64,000 nt of DNA from assembly GCA_029876055.1 (NCBI GenBank), contig CM056878.1, positions 3,286,001-3,350,000 on the forward strand, given 5' to 3'. The stretch comes from Madurella fahalii. Lineage: Eukaryota; Ascomycota; Sordariomycetes; Sordariales. Positions 22,919 through 34,981 of the stretch are shown here, one piece after another. The position numbers and the translations under genes are program-made. Every line of letters begins with the position of its first letter. Positions within the stretch are counted from its first letter, which is position 1. The notes beneath the pieces are model-generated. The model was given only the letters and a program-made list of their open reading frames with translations, searched no databases and was not told where the DNA came from.

Positions 22919-24688
22919 TCGCAGACCGCCCGATCCCGACCCCGATTTCGTCCGAGGAGGCGGCGTCGCCAGGGTGACTCCGGTTCACACCTACCTACTT
23001 ACCTAGCTTTCATCAGCGAAGTTGGGTTCGTCGCGAGCGGTCTTCTCGAATGTGTGCGGGTTTGGTATTTGTAATATGGCTTTATTCTTATTCTTGATAC
23101 TTGAGTGTGCCCGAGCTGGTTGGTTTCTTCTTTTCATTTCCCAGCAACGGGCTACTCTCGCCATTTCAAAGTATTCCTTTTTATTTTTACCTTATTCTCT
23201 TTTTCCTTTTCGTCTGGCGCTCGGCTCGCAGCTCGCGGCTCGGCTCTGGGCCGAGTATGCTTAGGAGTCGGCGTGGGTATGTACTTTGCAAAACTACTGC
23301 TGCTGCTTCTACTAGGGATAACGACGACTTACGAGTCCATGGGTACAACAACACTATTACTACTACAACTACTACTACTACGGACACTGGCATTACAACG
23401 CTATGATACATCTCAAGTGCCTGAGGGCTCTGGTTTATCTTTAGGGTTTTTCTTTTCTTTTCTTTTCCTTTCTTTCGGTCTGGCATAGAGGTGCACTCTT
23501 TTACACTCTCTCGTTTCGTTGAGTTTGACGATAGCGCATGGGTGTTGGGGCTGGTTCGGGCATGGGTCTCGTGTGTGTGTACGGTACGGTATGGATGGTA
23601 CGGTATGGTACGGAATAGCGATGGATAGGTTAATTGAAAAGTATATCTTGTCTTTGACTTCTTTGTGCGATTGGTAGTGTGGTTTGAGGGGTGAGAGGTA
23701 TGGGGATGAGGGTGGATCCGATGTGGGATGGGTCGGACAGGAGAGGGGTATGAGACCGTCCCGGGAAAGCGGCCGGACTGCGAGATAGACGGGTATTTGA
23801 GGCTCATAGAATGACTAGTAGTGGGATGTGGAGAAAAAAAAAGTGGTGATGTGAGGCGTCATGACCTGGAATGGCGGCGGGTTACAAGGAGAGCGCATGT
23901 GGGAGTTGTAGATTGTTAACAGATTTGCTGCCGACCGCAGGCAAGTGATTGCTCGCATACAACCGGGGAGAACAGGGTTATGGTAGATGTACTTTCTAGG
24001 AGAGATAAGAGTTCGCTCGATCCGAGTTCTCCCTTTCCCCGACTTCCATGAACTTTGATGCCCGTAGAAAACGACGGTGTCTACCAGGTTAGTTTTCATC
24101 TCTTATCTATGCACGTGGTACACTCAGTAATGAATATAGAAAGAAAAAGGTCTTGTCAAACGCAATCACGCCTCCTATCCATATGGTGCCGACCAGTGTT
24201 GCCCAAGATAGATACAAAAGTGAGCGACTTCTTAAGGATACGTAGACTAGGAATTGATGTTCCTGGCGTCACTAGTAAGAACAATGACTGGGGGGGTTCA
24301 TGCCATGTATTTGTGCACCTAGACAATTTATGTCTCAGGCAGCCGCGAAGTTGGCCAGAAGATGATAAAAGCCGACCTGGTGTGTTGTTCCTCTCCAGCG
24401 GTTGAACTTGTTTGATCCACCCCATTCCATAACCAAGGCCCATGAGGTCCCAAATATCCTGCCAATCTGTGCCCTGTGCCCCGTGCCTTGTGCCACCTCC
24501 TCCTCTACAAAGAAAACAGTAAACAAGCCCATGAGTGATCCTCCCAACAGTGCCAAATTTCCCATTCCGAATCTCATCAAGTCATCAGCTTCCCAGACCG
24601 AAGATCCTCCACACATACATGCCATCTTCCGCTTCCCATTCCGACCTTCCCCACCCAGAGCGGGCAATTTATGCCTCCAATTTCCCAT
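22919..24688. other. Convergent intergenic region puf3/rae1
   Basis: About 1.8 kb containing both 3' flanks. It holds TAC trinucleotide repeats (about 23355-23391), a GGTACGGTATGG-like tandem (about 23579-23618) and A/T-rich sequence. No gene was recognised. Confidence 0.45.
23579..23618. repeat. GTACGGTA-type imperfect tandem repeat, 3' of puf3
   Basis: The words GTACGGTA, GGTATGG and GGTACGGTATGG recur in about 40 nt. The tract lies about 0.7 kb beyond the puf3 stop codon, possibly in its 3' UTR or just downstream. Confidence 0.6.
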
Positions 24689-26077
24689 TTACATCCCCAA
24701 ATCACAGACAGAAATCCTCCTCGGATACCTCTCCTCATGTCCCATGTACCCCCTTGCCCAGTCATAGCCCACCGCATACACAATCTTGCTCCCCTCACGG
24801 TTAAACGCCAAGGAAGTGATGGCAGCAGTGCCAGCAGCACTACTACCGTCACCTCCGTCGGCGCGGGGCAGGACCTTGAGCCGCTGGTGGCGGGCCAGGT
24901 CCCAGATGCTGAGGGAGCCGTCGGACCCGGCGGTGGCGAGGATGGATTTGTTGCGGGGGTGGAAGGAGGTCGAGTTGACGGCGTAGACCTCGGTTACCGT
25001 GACGGCGGATGATAACGAGGTTGATGACGGTTGTTTTGCGGGCTGACGGTGGCATCTGAAGGAAAAGTTGAAGGATCTGTTGTGAGCCGGACGGCGGGCG
25101 TTAGCGGGTTCCGTTGAACTGGGCAGCGGCCCCCCGCGCCGGGGGGCCGGGGGGGGGGGGGGGGGATTCAGGGCGACTGGATAGATCGCGGTGACGTACT
25201 TTCCCTCAACCTCATCAACAGCCTGCGCTGCAACCCGGCCCTCGATCCCGCCCACGGCCCAGCGCGAGCCGTCGGCGGAGACCGAGACGGTTGTTGGTTG
25301 GTGCTTGAGCGGCGCGTCGAGCGTCTTGGACACCGCGCCGCTCCCTGGTCCGCCACGGAGGTTGACAAGATGGATTTTGCGATCCGCCGTGGCGGCGACG
25401 AGCAGTCCCCCAGCAGCGGCCGCGTCCATGGCGTAGACGCGCTCGCTGAGCGGGACGTTCCCGATGGCGGCATGCGAGGGCTGGCGCAGGTCCCAGTAGC
25501 GGAGGGTGCTGTCCCACGAGCCCGAGACGAGGATGGGCGCGTTGGACGAAGGAATGTCGACGAAGCGGACCGCGCGGACGGGCGCTGAGTGGCCCGAGAG
25601 GGCTGTGGTGGCGCCCGAAGCGAGGTCCATGATGTGGATGTTGTTGTCTGATGCCGCCCCGGCGATGAGGGTTCCGTCCTGAAACTCGGGTTAGTTGATA
25701 TTACGAGGGAGAAGCCGGGGGGTGGTTGTCTACTCACCTATGGAACCGTTCGTGTTTGTTCTTTTCACATTTTCCTCCTCTTCCTCCAGGAAGCTGCGGG
25801 TTAGAGATCAACTCGGACTTACCTTGCTAAAATCGCAATCAAGAAATACGCCGGCGGCCGCCATGGCCGCGACGCCCTTGATGTCTTGGGTGGTTGTCGA
25901 GTGGGCGGCATCGTAGATGTAGACATGGCCGTCCCAGCACGCGGCCGCCACATGGTTGGACACGGGCGACCAGCAGAGGGCCGAGACGGTGTCTTCCGGA
26001 CCCTTCGGGAACTCAACGCCCTTTCCCAGCAAGTTTGTGGTTACGGGAGGGGCAGTTGCGGTTGTGCGATAGGCCAT
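24689..26077 (-). CDS. rae1: WD40 mRNA-export factor Rae1/Gle2
   Basis: Seven-bladed WD40 protein of the nuclear pore that pairs with a nucleoporin GLEBS motif in mRNA export. Exons 26077-25823, 25678-25200 and 25076-24689 give 373 aa. Family marks in order: the FPKGPEDTVSALCWSP start, DCDFSK|DGTLIAGAA across intron 1, the second blade (VSGSWDSTLRYWDLR), SFNFSFRCHR, and the last blade with YAVGYDWARGYMG. Intron 2 (25199-25077, 123 nt) has no in-frame stop and is a multiple of three, so a naive reading keeps 41 extra residues including a proline run. I treat it as an intron because it has GTACGT, CTAAC and CACAACAG signals, and because homologues run directly into SFNFSF. The C terminus after YP is short and unlike the Lys-rich tail I expect; a further 3' exon cannot be excluded. 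Confidence 0.88.
25149..25165. repeat. Poly-G run (17 nt) inside rae1 intron 2
   Basis: Seventeen consecutive G on the plus strand, read as C17 in the rae1 transcript, sits in the middle of the 123-nt intron. Because that intron is in frame, a length change here would decide whether a retained-intron product stays in frame. Confidence 0.85.
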
Positions 26078-26784
26078 GTTGGTGATGGTTGTTTTCGGCT
26101 GCTTCCGGAGGGTGTGGCAGCCAGCCATCGGTCCCCCGTGGGGCCAGGATATATTTATACATAGATGCGGAGCAATAGGCAGCCCGCTTGACTCATCGAC
26201 GCGAGCCCACGTGCAAGCCACGCAGAAAAGTCTCCGGAGGGGTTACTTGAACGCTTCTTGGAGACATTGCTCCACGCAAAACACAGCAGATTGTGATTTT
26301 TTCCTCTCTTTGTATCTGGTGTAGTTTCTTGGATGCAAGAGGGGGAAAAAAAAAGGCCATTCATAACGCCCGTATCAAGCATCGGCAACACTTTGAACAA
26401 CGAGGCAGCCACCTACAACCCGCCGCTTACAAACCCAGCATCGCACACTTTACAAAAAACAATTGTTGGATAAGTAGAACAGCAACTGTCATGATGGCTG
26501 GTAGTTGTTCATTGTATAGCCAACTAGCCATTTTACACCGCGCTACACCGTCCATGAGCTATCCAGGACATGCCAAAAGCCATGAGAGCAAATCCGCCCG
26601 AGACCAACCGAAACATGCAGACAACAGCGCAGGACAACGCAGGACGTAGCACTGGTCGCCCTTAATTTTTTTTTCTCAAGCACCATCCCAGAACGCCCTC
26701 CCGGATTCCAAAACCAACCCCCAACCAAACTCCGACCCAATGCAAGCCGTTCCATGCACCCGAAATGAAGACTCATACCCGCAT
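26078..26784. other. Intergenic region between rae1 and the aspartyl protease
   Basis: About 0.7 kb: the rae1 promoter on the left and the protease 3' flank on the right. No gene, RNA or notable repeat was seen. Confidence 0.45.
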
Positions 26785-28256
26785 CTACAGCAGGACCATC
26801 ACCCCGGCCGCGGCAGCCATCCCCACGGCGACCAATCTCCCCAGGCCAGACCCTAGCCTCGCGCCGCCAGAGTCAAGCGACGCCCCATTCGGCCCATGGA
26901 GCCCCTCGGTCGCTCTAACGGGATTCGCCACCATGGACGCGCCGGGAACTGCGTCCTCGCCCGTCCCAATCTCCAACACCCTCGAGGCAGTGGTATTAAA
27001 CCTCGTTGGTGCAAGTGCGATCCGGTTGTTATCCATATCGTACACGACATATGCCGACCTCAGGAACGTATCGCCCAGGACGTTCGTCCCAGCACCGGCG
27101 GGCGCGATGCCAAACAGACAGGCAGCAACGCCGTTCGCGAAACGGGGCCTCTGCCCGCTGGACGTGACCAGGTCCAAGACGAGCTCGTTCATCTCGACGG
27201 AGATGGTCGGCGACGAAAACGTAAAGTTGAGGAGTGTCTGGTTCTGAGCCAGCTCGCAGGGAACGTAAGCGGCATTGGCGTCGGCGTCGAACTGCGCCCC
27301 GACTTGGTTGTACAGATCCCTGACCATGGCGTCGGGGAGGTAGGTGAGTGATGAGCCCGTGTCGAGCAAGACGGCTAGCGCGAGGTCACCACCTATGGAT
27401 CTGTCGCCGAGCTCGAGGCGGGTGAGGGTGATCATGAACTCGGCAAAGACGCCCGCTTCGGATTCGATCGGGAGGGACGCCAGCGTGCCGACGTACTTTT
27501 CCGCGTCGACGCCTCCAAAGAGGATGCTGCCCGTGTTGGCGTCTAGGTCGTTGAGCCAGAGGCTGTAGGCATTGGACCGGATCAAGCCATCGGCTACCAT
27601 TTGGGCGGGGAGGTTGTTGTAGGGACTCATCTGGGCGCGGCCGACTTGGACTTCATTGAGGCGGTATCCGATGCCGAGGATGCCCTGCGTGTTGGTGCTT
27701 ACGTACCCGATGCCGAACTGCAACCTGTCCAGCCTTGCCCCACCGACGGTGATGGTGTCTGAGACATAATCCCCGCTTGCCCCAGACCCGTCGACGTATG
27801 ATATGTTGAACCAACTGCCAACGTACTCATATGTGGACGACTGGTTTGCCGAATAGGTGCCTGCGAACTGGCAGGGCTGGTTTGAAGACTGACAGAGCTG
27901 CGAGCTCGGGGTATTCACCCACAAATCGCTGCTGCCCGTGTCGAGGTGCAACATCACGGAGCGAGCAGGTGTGCCAACGGTAGCGTTGATGAAGTAGAGC
28001 GTTTCCTGCTGTCGTCAGCCCGTGCGTCCCAGAGGGGCATGTGGCAAGGCGGCAAGCGGAATCATACCTTATTGTCCAGGTCTACCGAGACAGTGTCTCT
28101 CTTCCTCAGCTTATCTCTATGCACCGGATTCCGGGCCGCCCGTCTCTCCATGTCGAGGCCGACTACCTTTAACCCGTCATCTCTTTGCCTTAGTGACGAA
28201 CCCTTGATAGTCTGAACGAGCGAGGCCGTGACGGCCAACAGGGTAGACGTCCTCAT
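26785..28256 (-). CDS. Secreted GPI-type aspartyl protease (yapsin-like)
   Basis: Pepsin-family (A1) protease expected at the cell surface. Two exons (28256-28068 and 28008-26785) give 470 aa. Residues 1-19 form a signal peptide, followed by a propeptide ending near KLRKRD, a dibasic Kex2-type site. The two catalytic motifs are complete: Asp86 in DTGSSDLW and Asp279 in LLDTGSSLTYLP. The flap tyrosine lies in NISYVDGSG. A Cys pair (LCQSSNQPC) and a late single Cys (AACLFG) fit the family. After the catalytic fold comes a Gly/Ser linker and a hydrophobic C-terminal tail ending in VMVLL, typical of a GPI-attachment signal. The intron acceptor is a tandem CAGCAG, so two products differing by one Gln are possible. 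The substrate is unknown. Confidence 0.9.
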
Positions 28257-30126
28257 ATCCTAGGCCGGGTCGTGACTCCGGTGCGTGGTACCCGAGTCCC
28301 ACAAACGAGCGTAAACCGACACAACAAGCTGACCAGCCTCTACTGTGCCATAAACCCAGCTAGGAGGGATGGGAACAGCAATGAATTATAAGTCCTTCGT
28401 CCGGTAGCGGACGCGCGAGACGCTCTCTGGGTGTATACGGTTGCCAATGGAGGCGGCTGTCGTCACCAGCAGCAGGCCTTTGATCATCCAAGCCAAGACC
28501 GAACGGGGCCTGTCTCCGAGACCTAGGTGGCGAGGCCGAGGGTTATGAACAACGGAAAGGAAAGTGGCAAGCGTATTGAAATCAGAAGAGAAAGAGGCCG
28601 GGGTGACGAGACAAGAGGGAGAAAAGCCCGGATGGCGCCGAACCGGATGGGACTCTGCATGGTGCATGTGCATCTGGGGATCCAATGGACAGGAGGGAGA
28701 CAGGGGCCATCAGAGAGCCGCGTCTGTCGAAACGGGTGTCCAGGGGAGCATCCAAGAACTTCTTGGCAGTCTCCAGACAAAGAGGAACGGCGAGTCTCCC
28801 GAGGCACGACGACATGGCATTGACGTCGTGCATCTTGGCAGTCTCCGCATCCATCCTGGGCGTGAAAGGATGGATTGCGCAGCAAAGGGCGCAGCACCTT
28901 GCGAATACGGCCCAGTGCCGTGCTCTCTGAGTAAGTGTATCTAAACGTATGGGGGGAAGGTCGACAACGTGTCTCGGCAGCCCGGCCGTACCCAAGAACA
29001 GAGCGACGCGCGGCCTGCTGCAACGTAGTTCGGTGAGGTGCCGCTGAGGGCGGGCTCGGGGACAGGGCTTAGGCGGTCTATTGCTCCACCCTTCGCCTGG
29101 GTCCACGAAGTCGGCCAAGCCTCAGCCGGTTCGCGGCATGCCCCGGATGCTCGACGTGGGGAGGGGAGTGCCGGCGGGAATTGATGACAATCGCTGCTGT
29201 CGGCAAGGAGAAGCGGCGGAGGGGACCGATTCAGATTAGATTTGAAACACCAACGGATGGCGATCTGATACAGCGTGCGGGGCCATCAGACAGTCTTGGC
29301 CGCCCTGAAGTGTGTGTGTAAATGGAATGCTGATTGGCCGCGCATGCGTGCGTGGCGGGCGGCTATGGTTGTTCAATCCAGCGGCTAAAGAAACACACTC
29401 GGTATAGTTAAACCGCGAAAGCTTGTGAACTGTAACGTACTGTTGTTGGGGATTTTACAGAACCTCCACCGCAGCACAAGACCCCATGATGTAAGTGGAG
29501 AACCAGCGGTAAGGATCTCCGGGCCTACACACAGCAATGCACAGAGTCGGCGGGGCCCGCGCCACCGGGTATTCTCCACTTGTTCCGTCCCGGGCCTCAA
29601 CTCCACAGGTGCCAGTTGGATCCAGAGCGGTCGCAGAGACACTCGGTGAACAGTATGACGCCCACCCTCAAGCTTATTTCAGTCTGCTCACTATCAAAGC
29701 ACTGAGCAATAGATAGTTCATGGGCGAACCCGAAGCCGGTCCCGGCTGGTATTCCGACTTTTGAGCGAAAGATGGATACCTCCGAGCATTCATTGCGGCT
29801 GACGTTGCTCCGAGGCAACAGGCCCAATGCTCTCTCACTTTCCTCGGCTCGACTTACTGCCTGCACCAATCAGCACAGAGTAAGCCTTTGTAAGTCCCGC
29901 CGTGCATTCCCCAATTCAACATTACGCCAAAACTTGGGGACTCGTCAGCATCGCTGCGCCCCGGTCCTCTTTCGACACTTCAGGTCTCTTCCATGCTTGC
30001 AGTTGTGATGTGGGGTGAACTGTTCTTCTGTTTCCTCACAGATAGTTCTCCAAAGTATTCCAGACTTTACGTAGAAAAACGTACGACTTGCTTTCCGATC
30101 CCCTACTCTCTAACCCAACCGCTATA
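28257..30126. other. Intergenic region between the protease and the V-ATPase proteolipid
   Basis: About 1.9 kb between divergent genes, so it should contain both promoters. Overlapping open frames of 126-178 codons around 28520-29120 occur on both strands, in G/C-rich sequence, and lack any recognisable domain. I do not call them. Confidence 0.45.
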
Positions 30127-31131
30127 ATGGACGCCATCAATCTAGACCGATGGTGTGTCTTTTATTCTCTGAGCCACCCAGGGCACAGTAGTATGGTACT
30201 AACTACAGCAACTATAACAACAGCCCGGTATACGCCGTTCGTCCTGTCCACCCTTCCCAGCGTGCCCCTCCAAAGCTAACCTCCCCTGACCAGTCCTTCT
30301 TCGGAGCGCTTGGCTGCGCCTTCTCTATCGTCTTCACCGTCATCGGCGCAAGCTACGGCACCGCCAAGTCGGCGGGGGCCATCTTCTCATCGGGAGTCAT
30401 CCGCCCGGACCGGATGATGCAGAATACGTATGAACCCATATCTTTGTCATTCCACAACTATGCCCATCCCCCCCCTTCCCGGCAGCCTCCGCATCTCCTA
30501 CTGCGAACCCTGAACAAAACACCTATCTGAGCCTCCCTTACCGAAACCAAATACGGACAGACAAGCAAAACTAACATACCATTCCCCCCCTTTTCCCTCG
30601 CTTCGCATAAAACCGACTAACCACTCCATACAAAAAAACCCACAGCCTCTGCGCTATCATGGCCCAAATCCTTTCTATCTACGGCCTGGTAGCCTCCGTC
30701 ATCATATCCAACAACCTCGTCGAGAAGATGGCCCTGCACACGGGATTCCTGCAGCTGGGCGCCGGCCTGGCCGTGGGCCTGTGCGGCCTGGCTGCCGGGT
30801 TCGCCATCGGCATCGTGGGCGACGCGGGCGGTAAGTGCCCTTTTTACCTAGCCCTCCTCCTCCTCCCCTCTTCCTCCTCCCCCTTCTCCTTGTTTCTTAT
30901 CCTCGGTTCCTCCCTGCCGGCAGAAGAAAGCGCCGGTAGATGCAAGGCAAAGCAAATCTAATGACGAGGATTGATAATAATGTAGTGCGAGCCAGTACCC
31001 AACAACCCCGCCTGTACATCGGCATGGTGCTCATCCTCATCTTCGCCGAGGTACTGGGTTTGTATGGCGTGATCGTCTCGATTTTGATGCTGACCAAGTC
31101 AACGATGGGGGTTACCGAGTGTCTTTACTAG
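30127..31131 (+). CDS. Divergent V-ATPase c-type proteolipid subunit (Vma3-like paralogue)
   Basis: Small membrane protein of the c/c' family that builds the proton-carrying rotor ring of the vacuolar H+-ATPase. Five exons (30127-30152, 30209-30236, 30294-30427, 30646-30830, 30986-31131) give 172 aa and four hydrophobic helices. Strong matches: SPVYASFFGA, IGASYGTAKS, QLGAGLAVGL, AGFAIGIVGDAG|VR, QQPRL, and the last helix with the proton-binding Glu146 in LIFAEVLGLYG. It resembles Vma3 (c) more than Vma11 (c'), but several positions usually fixed are changed: CAIMAQI where Vma3 has PVIMAGI, AGAIFSSG in the first loop, and a longer tail (TKSTMGVTECLY). It may be an extra paralogue rather than the main c subunit. 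The two tiny first exons are inferred from splice signals and frame; the last three are firm. It is convergent with vps18. Confidence 0.83.
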
Positions 31132-31358
31132 GTAGGTAAACGAGTCCGAGTGAGTGAATAGGGGAAGATCATCATCTGCTGGGGAGGGTGGGCCGTAGAG
31201 GGGGATGGTAGACAATCAAGCCAGATTATAGAGAGTACTATATATGTGTGCGTGTGCGTATTGGGGTATCTGCCCTCTCTCTGCTGTCAACCAACCCATC
31301 CACATGCCATATGCCGCCCCTTACCATCTGATGCAAACCAGATCCCCATCTCAACTCC

Positions 31359-34300
31359 CTAAAGAGCCCACTCTTCCTTGTCATCTTCCAGCTTGACGAA
31401 CGGCTCGTTTATCCTCCGAATCGCGTAGTCGCTGCACAAAATACTATCCCGCCGTCAGCACCACCGCCATCTGACATGGATTCGTCAAACTTACCACGCC
31501 GAAGCAACCAACCCATCCAGCTCAGCAATCATCTTCTCCCTCCTCTCCCCACTCACCAGCCCCTTACTAATCTGCACCTGGCACTCTCGTATCCTTTTGC
31601 TCTTGGCCGGCCCGCTCTGCTCAAGCACTCTCCGCCCAAGACAGTCCGAGTGGAACGCATGCTGGCACGGGAACACAAAAAATTGCCTGCTCAACAACGG
31701 CAGCCCACACGCAAAGCACTTCTCGCCGGGCTCCACAATCGCATACCGCCGGTCCAGCGCCGCGATATCGACCTTGATGTTCGCCGCCGTCTGGCTCGAC
31801 TCGTCCATCTCCCTCCGCAGCGCGTCAATATCCCGGCTGTAGTCCTCCAGCGCGGCGCAAATCTCCTCCTTGAAGTCGTCAATGACGACGAAGTCCGGGA
31901 AGAAGGGAATCAGGTCCTCAATCTTGAGCAGTTCGCACTGCTTGAGCGTCTGGATGGCGCTCTTGATGCCGTTGGACTGGGATATGACCTTTTTCGCAAT
32001 GGCCAGCCACAGCTTCTTGCGCAGCGGCGGGTTGGACATGGCGCGGTTGGCGATGATGGACGCCAGGTCCACCTCGTCGTGCGACAGCGCCAGGTCGACA
32101 GCCTGCACGTACTGGCCCATGCTGGTGTAGATGTGTGCGCACGACAGGACGCGGTGGTGCTGGATGCACAGGCGGAGCGCAAAATCCGGGTCGAACTTGG
32201 GCTCATCGCCCTGGGACTCGACGTAGGCCAGCAGAGCCGACTCGTCCTTGGACGGGTGCGAGGCGTAGATGGAGACGAGCGTGTTGTGCACTGCTGAGTC
32301 GGTCGAGCCGAGCTGGTTGACGACGTGATGGAGATACCGGATCGCCTGGTTCTGTGATAGGGGCCCCTTGTAGTTCCTGTCGTACTCGAGCAGCGCCGGG
32401 ATGAGGTTCCGGGGCTTGAGGTTGTTCTGCCGCATTAGGATCTCGACCAGCTCCGTGGCCGCGTGGGTCATGAGCACGCTGCTGTATCGATAAAAGCACT
32501 CGGGATCCGTCTGTCTCTTGAGCACTTTCAGGGCTTCCGACCACCGCTCTCGCTGGACCCAGTACGAGAGGACAAAGTTGTAATCGTTCACCGCGTTAGC
32601 ATAGTAGAGGAGCTCCTCTTCCCGGCCGTGGCTGCTGATGACGTCGTAGACGGTCTTGCGGTCGAGATCGGACTTGTGCTTGTTCACAAATTCGTGGAAC
32701 TCGGCCCGAACCGCGTCCAGCTGCTCTCTGGTCTGCGTCGGGTTCATGGTTTCGGAGAGCTCTGCTCCCGTGACGATGGTGTCGTCTAGTGAATTAAGCT
32801 TGGCCATGAACACCTCGATCAGCCAAGCCGCAATCATGATCCGCTGCATTACCGAGGATTTCTTGTAAGTGCTGAGCTTGGTCAAGAGATACTTGCGAAG
32901 GGCGTCTGGCTGGTCGTTGTCGATGAAAGTGAGGGCCACTTCCTCGAAGGGCTTGCTGCTCTTGCCGTAGACGCCAGCAGCTTCGCTGTGTTGCCCCTTG
33001 CTCACGAGGTAATCTCCCGAAGCAATCGCGACTGCGTCTCTCTGCGCTGGGGTATGCGCGTACTGCAGAGCCGCATCAAACTGCTGCATTTGCAACATGA
33101 TCTTCCAGATATCCCGGTCCTCGTCCCGCGGGACGATTTCAAATATCTCTTTGGGCGTGAACAGCCAAAAAGTGTTCTTCTGAAGGTCCACACACAGCCC
33201 GACTGCCTTTTGCGTCTGGTCCAGAATTGTTTGGTCATATACAATCGATCCGGTGAGCCGATTGGCCACCACAACCCGGTTCGTGACCAGGCTGATGACG
33301 TGCCATTGTGTGAGGGCAATCGCATCGATGTAATCGGTAGATACCTGTCTCCGCCCCGCTCCCTCCGGGCTTGCTAGCTGCGCTCGTGGGAGCAGCTTTG
33401 ATTCCCCAAAGACCTTGGTGCCCAGCTCCTGGCCGTTGCCATTGATGAACAGTTTCCCATGGTAGACACCATGCGAGGTCAACCACGCAAACGCACGTTC
33501 CGGTGCTTCGTCGTCGCGGGATCTTGGGGGCTCCTCGGCGTCTGGTGACACAACCAGCAACGAAGCGGCCGCTGCTGATGCCCGTGAAAGCTCGTGGATG
33601 ACAGGCTGCTCCGACTCGAACAGCTTCGAATAAATGGACGCGCTCCCATCGTGCCCGCGGCCGACCTTACCCGCCAGATGGAACAGCCTGCTTGGCGTGC
33701 CAATGAGGACCCGGCGAGTATCCTGCCGACCGGGTAAGGAATCGGCCCATAACCCCGTGATGGGCCCGTCGGGGAGTTTCTGCAAGAGCTTGATGTACTT
33801 GTCCTCCCTGCGGTAGAACTCGGTCGACGTCTCTATGTAGCCCTCGTATATGTTCCCGTCGGCCGCACCGATGAGGATTTCGCGCGTTGACGACGTCGGG
33901 AGAGCGGGGCTCCAGGCGATGCTCTCGATGGAGACGCCGCGGAGGCGGGCGAGGGGTCGAGGGCTGCGCGACTGAGAGTGTAGGTAGTAGTTCTCCGCGA
34001 GGGACGTGCAGACAATGAGGTGCGAGGCGGTCGGGTCTAGGAACATGCGGCGGATGACGCCCACCTCTGACGGTTTCTTGGGCAGGTCGATGTCTGGTGG
34101 AAATCTGTTAGCAACAGCTATGTGAAGTGGAGGGAAGCCGGCGCTAGCCCACCGTCGATATCTTCGGGCTTGTTGAGGTCGATGCGGAGAATCCGCCCGT
34201 TGGAGAGGGCGATGACAAGGACATTGTTGGCGGCCTGGCCTGCAACGAAGTCGGCAGCTATGGAGAACTGCAGCTGCACGGGCAGGACGTCGAAGATGGG

Positions 34301-34369
34301 CAGTGCTGCGTCTGCAAGATCGGCGACGGCGTCGGCCGCTGCGAAGCCGCTGGACGGATCGAGCGCCAT
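31359..34369 (-). CDS. vps18: Vacuolar sorting protein Vps18 (HOPS/CORVET core)
   Basis: Core subunit of the class C tethering complexes HOPS and CORVET that dock membranes at endosome and vacuole. Exons 34369-34153, 34093-31495 and 31431-31359 give 962 aa, the normal size. The first 400-odd residues are the Pep3/Vps18-type beta-propeller, followed by a long helical clathrin-heavy-chain-like repeat region. Near the C terminus is the RING-type finger CFACGLPLL...FPCQHAFHSDC. The small last exon adds CDYAIRRINEPF and a tail ending KEEWAL; without it the frame would stop early at ASAW. The start MALDPSSGFAAADAV is chosen because the upstream frame that reads further (to 34517) is out of phase with the first exon. 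It ends 227 nt from the convergent V-ATPase proteolipid gene, a partner in vacuole function. Confidence 0.95.
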
Positions 34370-34981
34370 CGTGAAGGTGTGATCTCACAGAACTAGCATG
34401 ATGGGAGTTTGGGCTACCGGAATACCTATGTAACTGAAAGACAGCAGCTGCCTGGATCGATTCCACGCAAGCTTTGACGTTGGTCTGAAGCGGAGATGTT
34501 GACCGGCGCCACCTCAATGGGATGCAGGAGCTGGGCAGCTAGTGTAGGTGCGTCACTCAGTGACCCTCACGCTTCCCCCCCCCACAGCGACCGGGTGCCT
34601 GGCCTGCCGTCATTGGGCCCTTAAATCAACCCCACACGACACCAACCGCAGAGGGATGCCGGAACCTCAGCTTTACCGTCTCTCAGCCGAAGGGAAAGGG
34701 CCAAAATGAATCTGTTTTGCTGATCATTACGCTAAGCGGAGCAGTTACCGTCATGAGCCATAAGGTATCTACACAAATGAATCGGGTATCTACAAGGTAC
34801 AGTACAAGAAAGAAGAAATACTAGCCAAAACAAAGGCTGTGACGGGGAGCTGTTCGGCATCGTTCTGCCCTTCCAGTCCTCCTCAGAAAACTCCAAGCCA
34901 CAAACCCACCCCCCATCCGGCCAGCCGAAACCCAATCACGGTTCGGTCTTCGCCAGTCTGTCCAAGCATGCGCACGTCAGA
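34370..34981. other. Intergenic region vps18/methyltransferase
   Basis: About 0.6 kb; it should contain the vps18 promoter and the methyltransferase 3' flank. It includes one GTACAGTAC palindrome at 34797-34805. No gene was recognised. Confidence 0.45.

Noticed and set aside
28523..29118. Overlapping 126-178-codon frames on both strands
   Set aside because: Long frames on both strands in GC-rich sequence without stops by chance; no domain in any of them.
31491..34517. Upstream extension of the vps18 frame to an earlier ATG at 34517
   Set aside because: The part upstream of 34093 reads Arg/Ser-rich nonsense. A spliced first exon in another frame (34369-34153) gives the proper Vps18 start and good splice signals.
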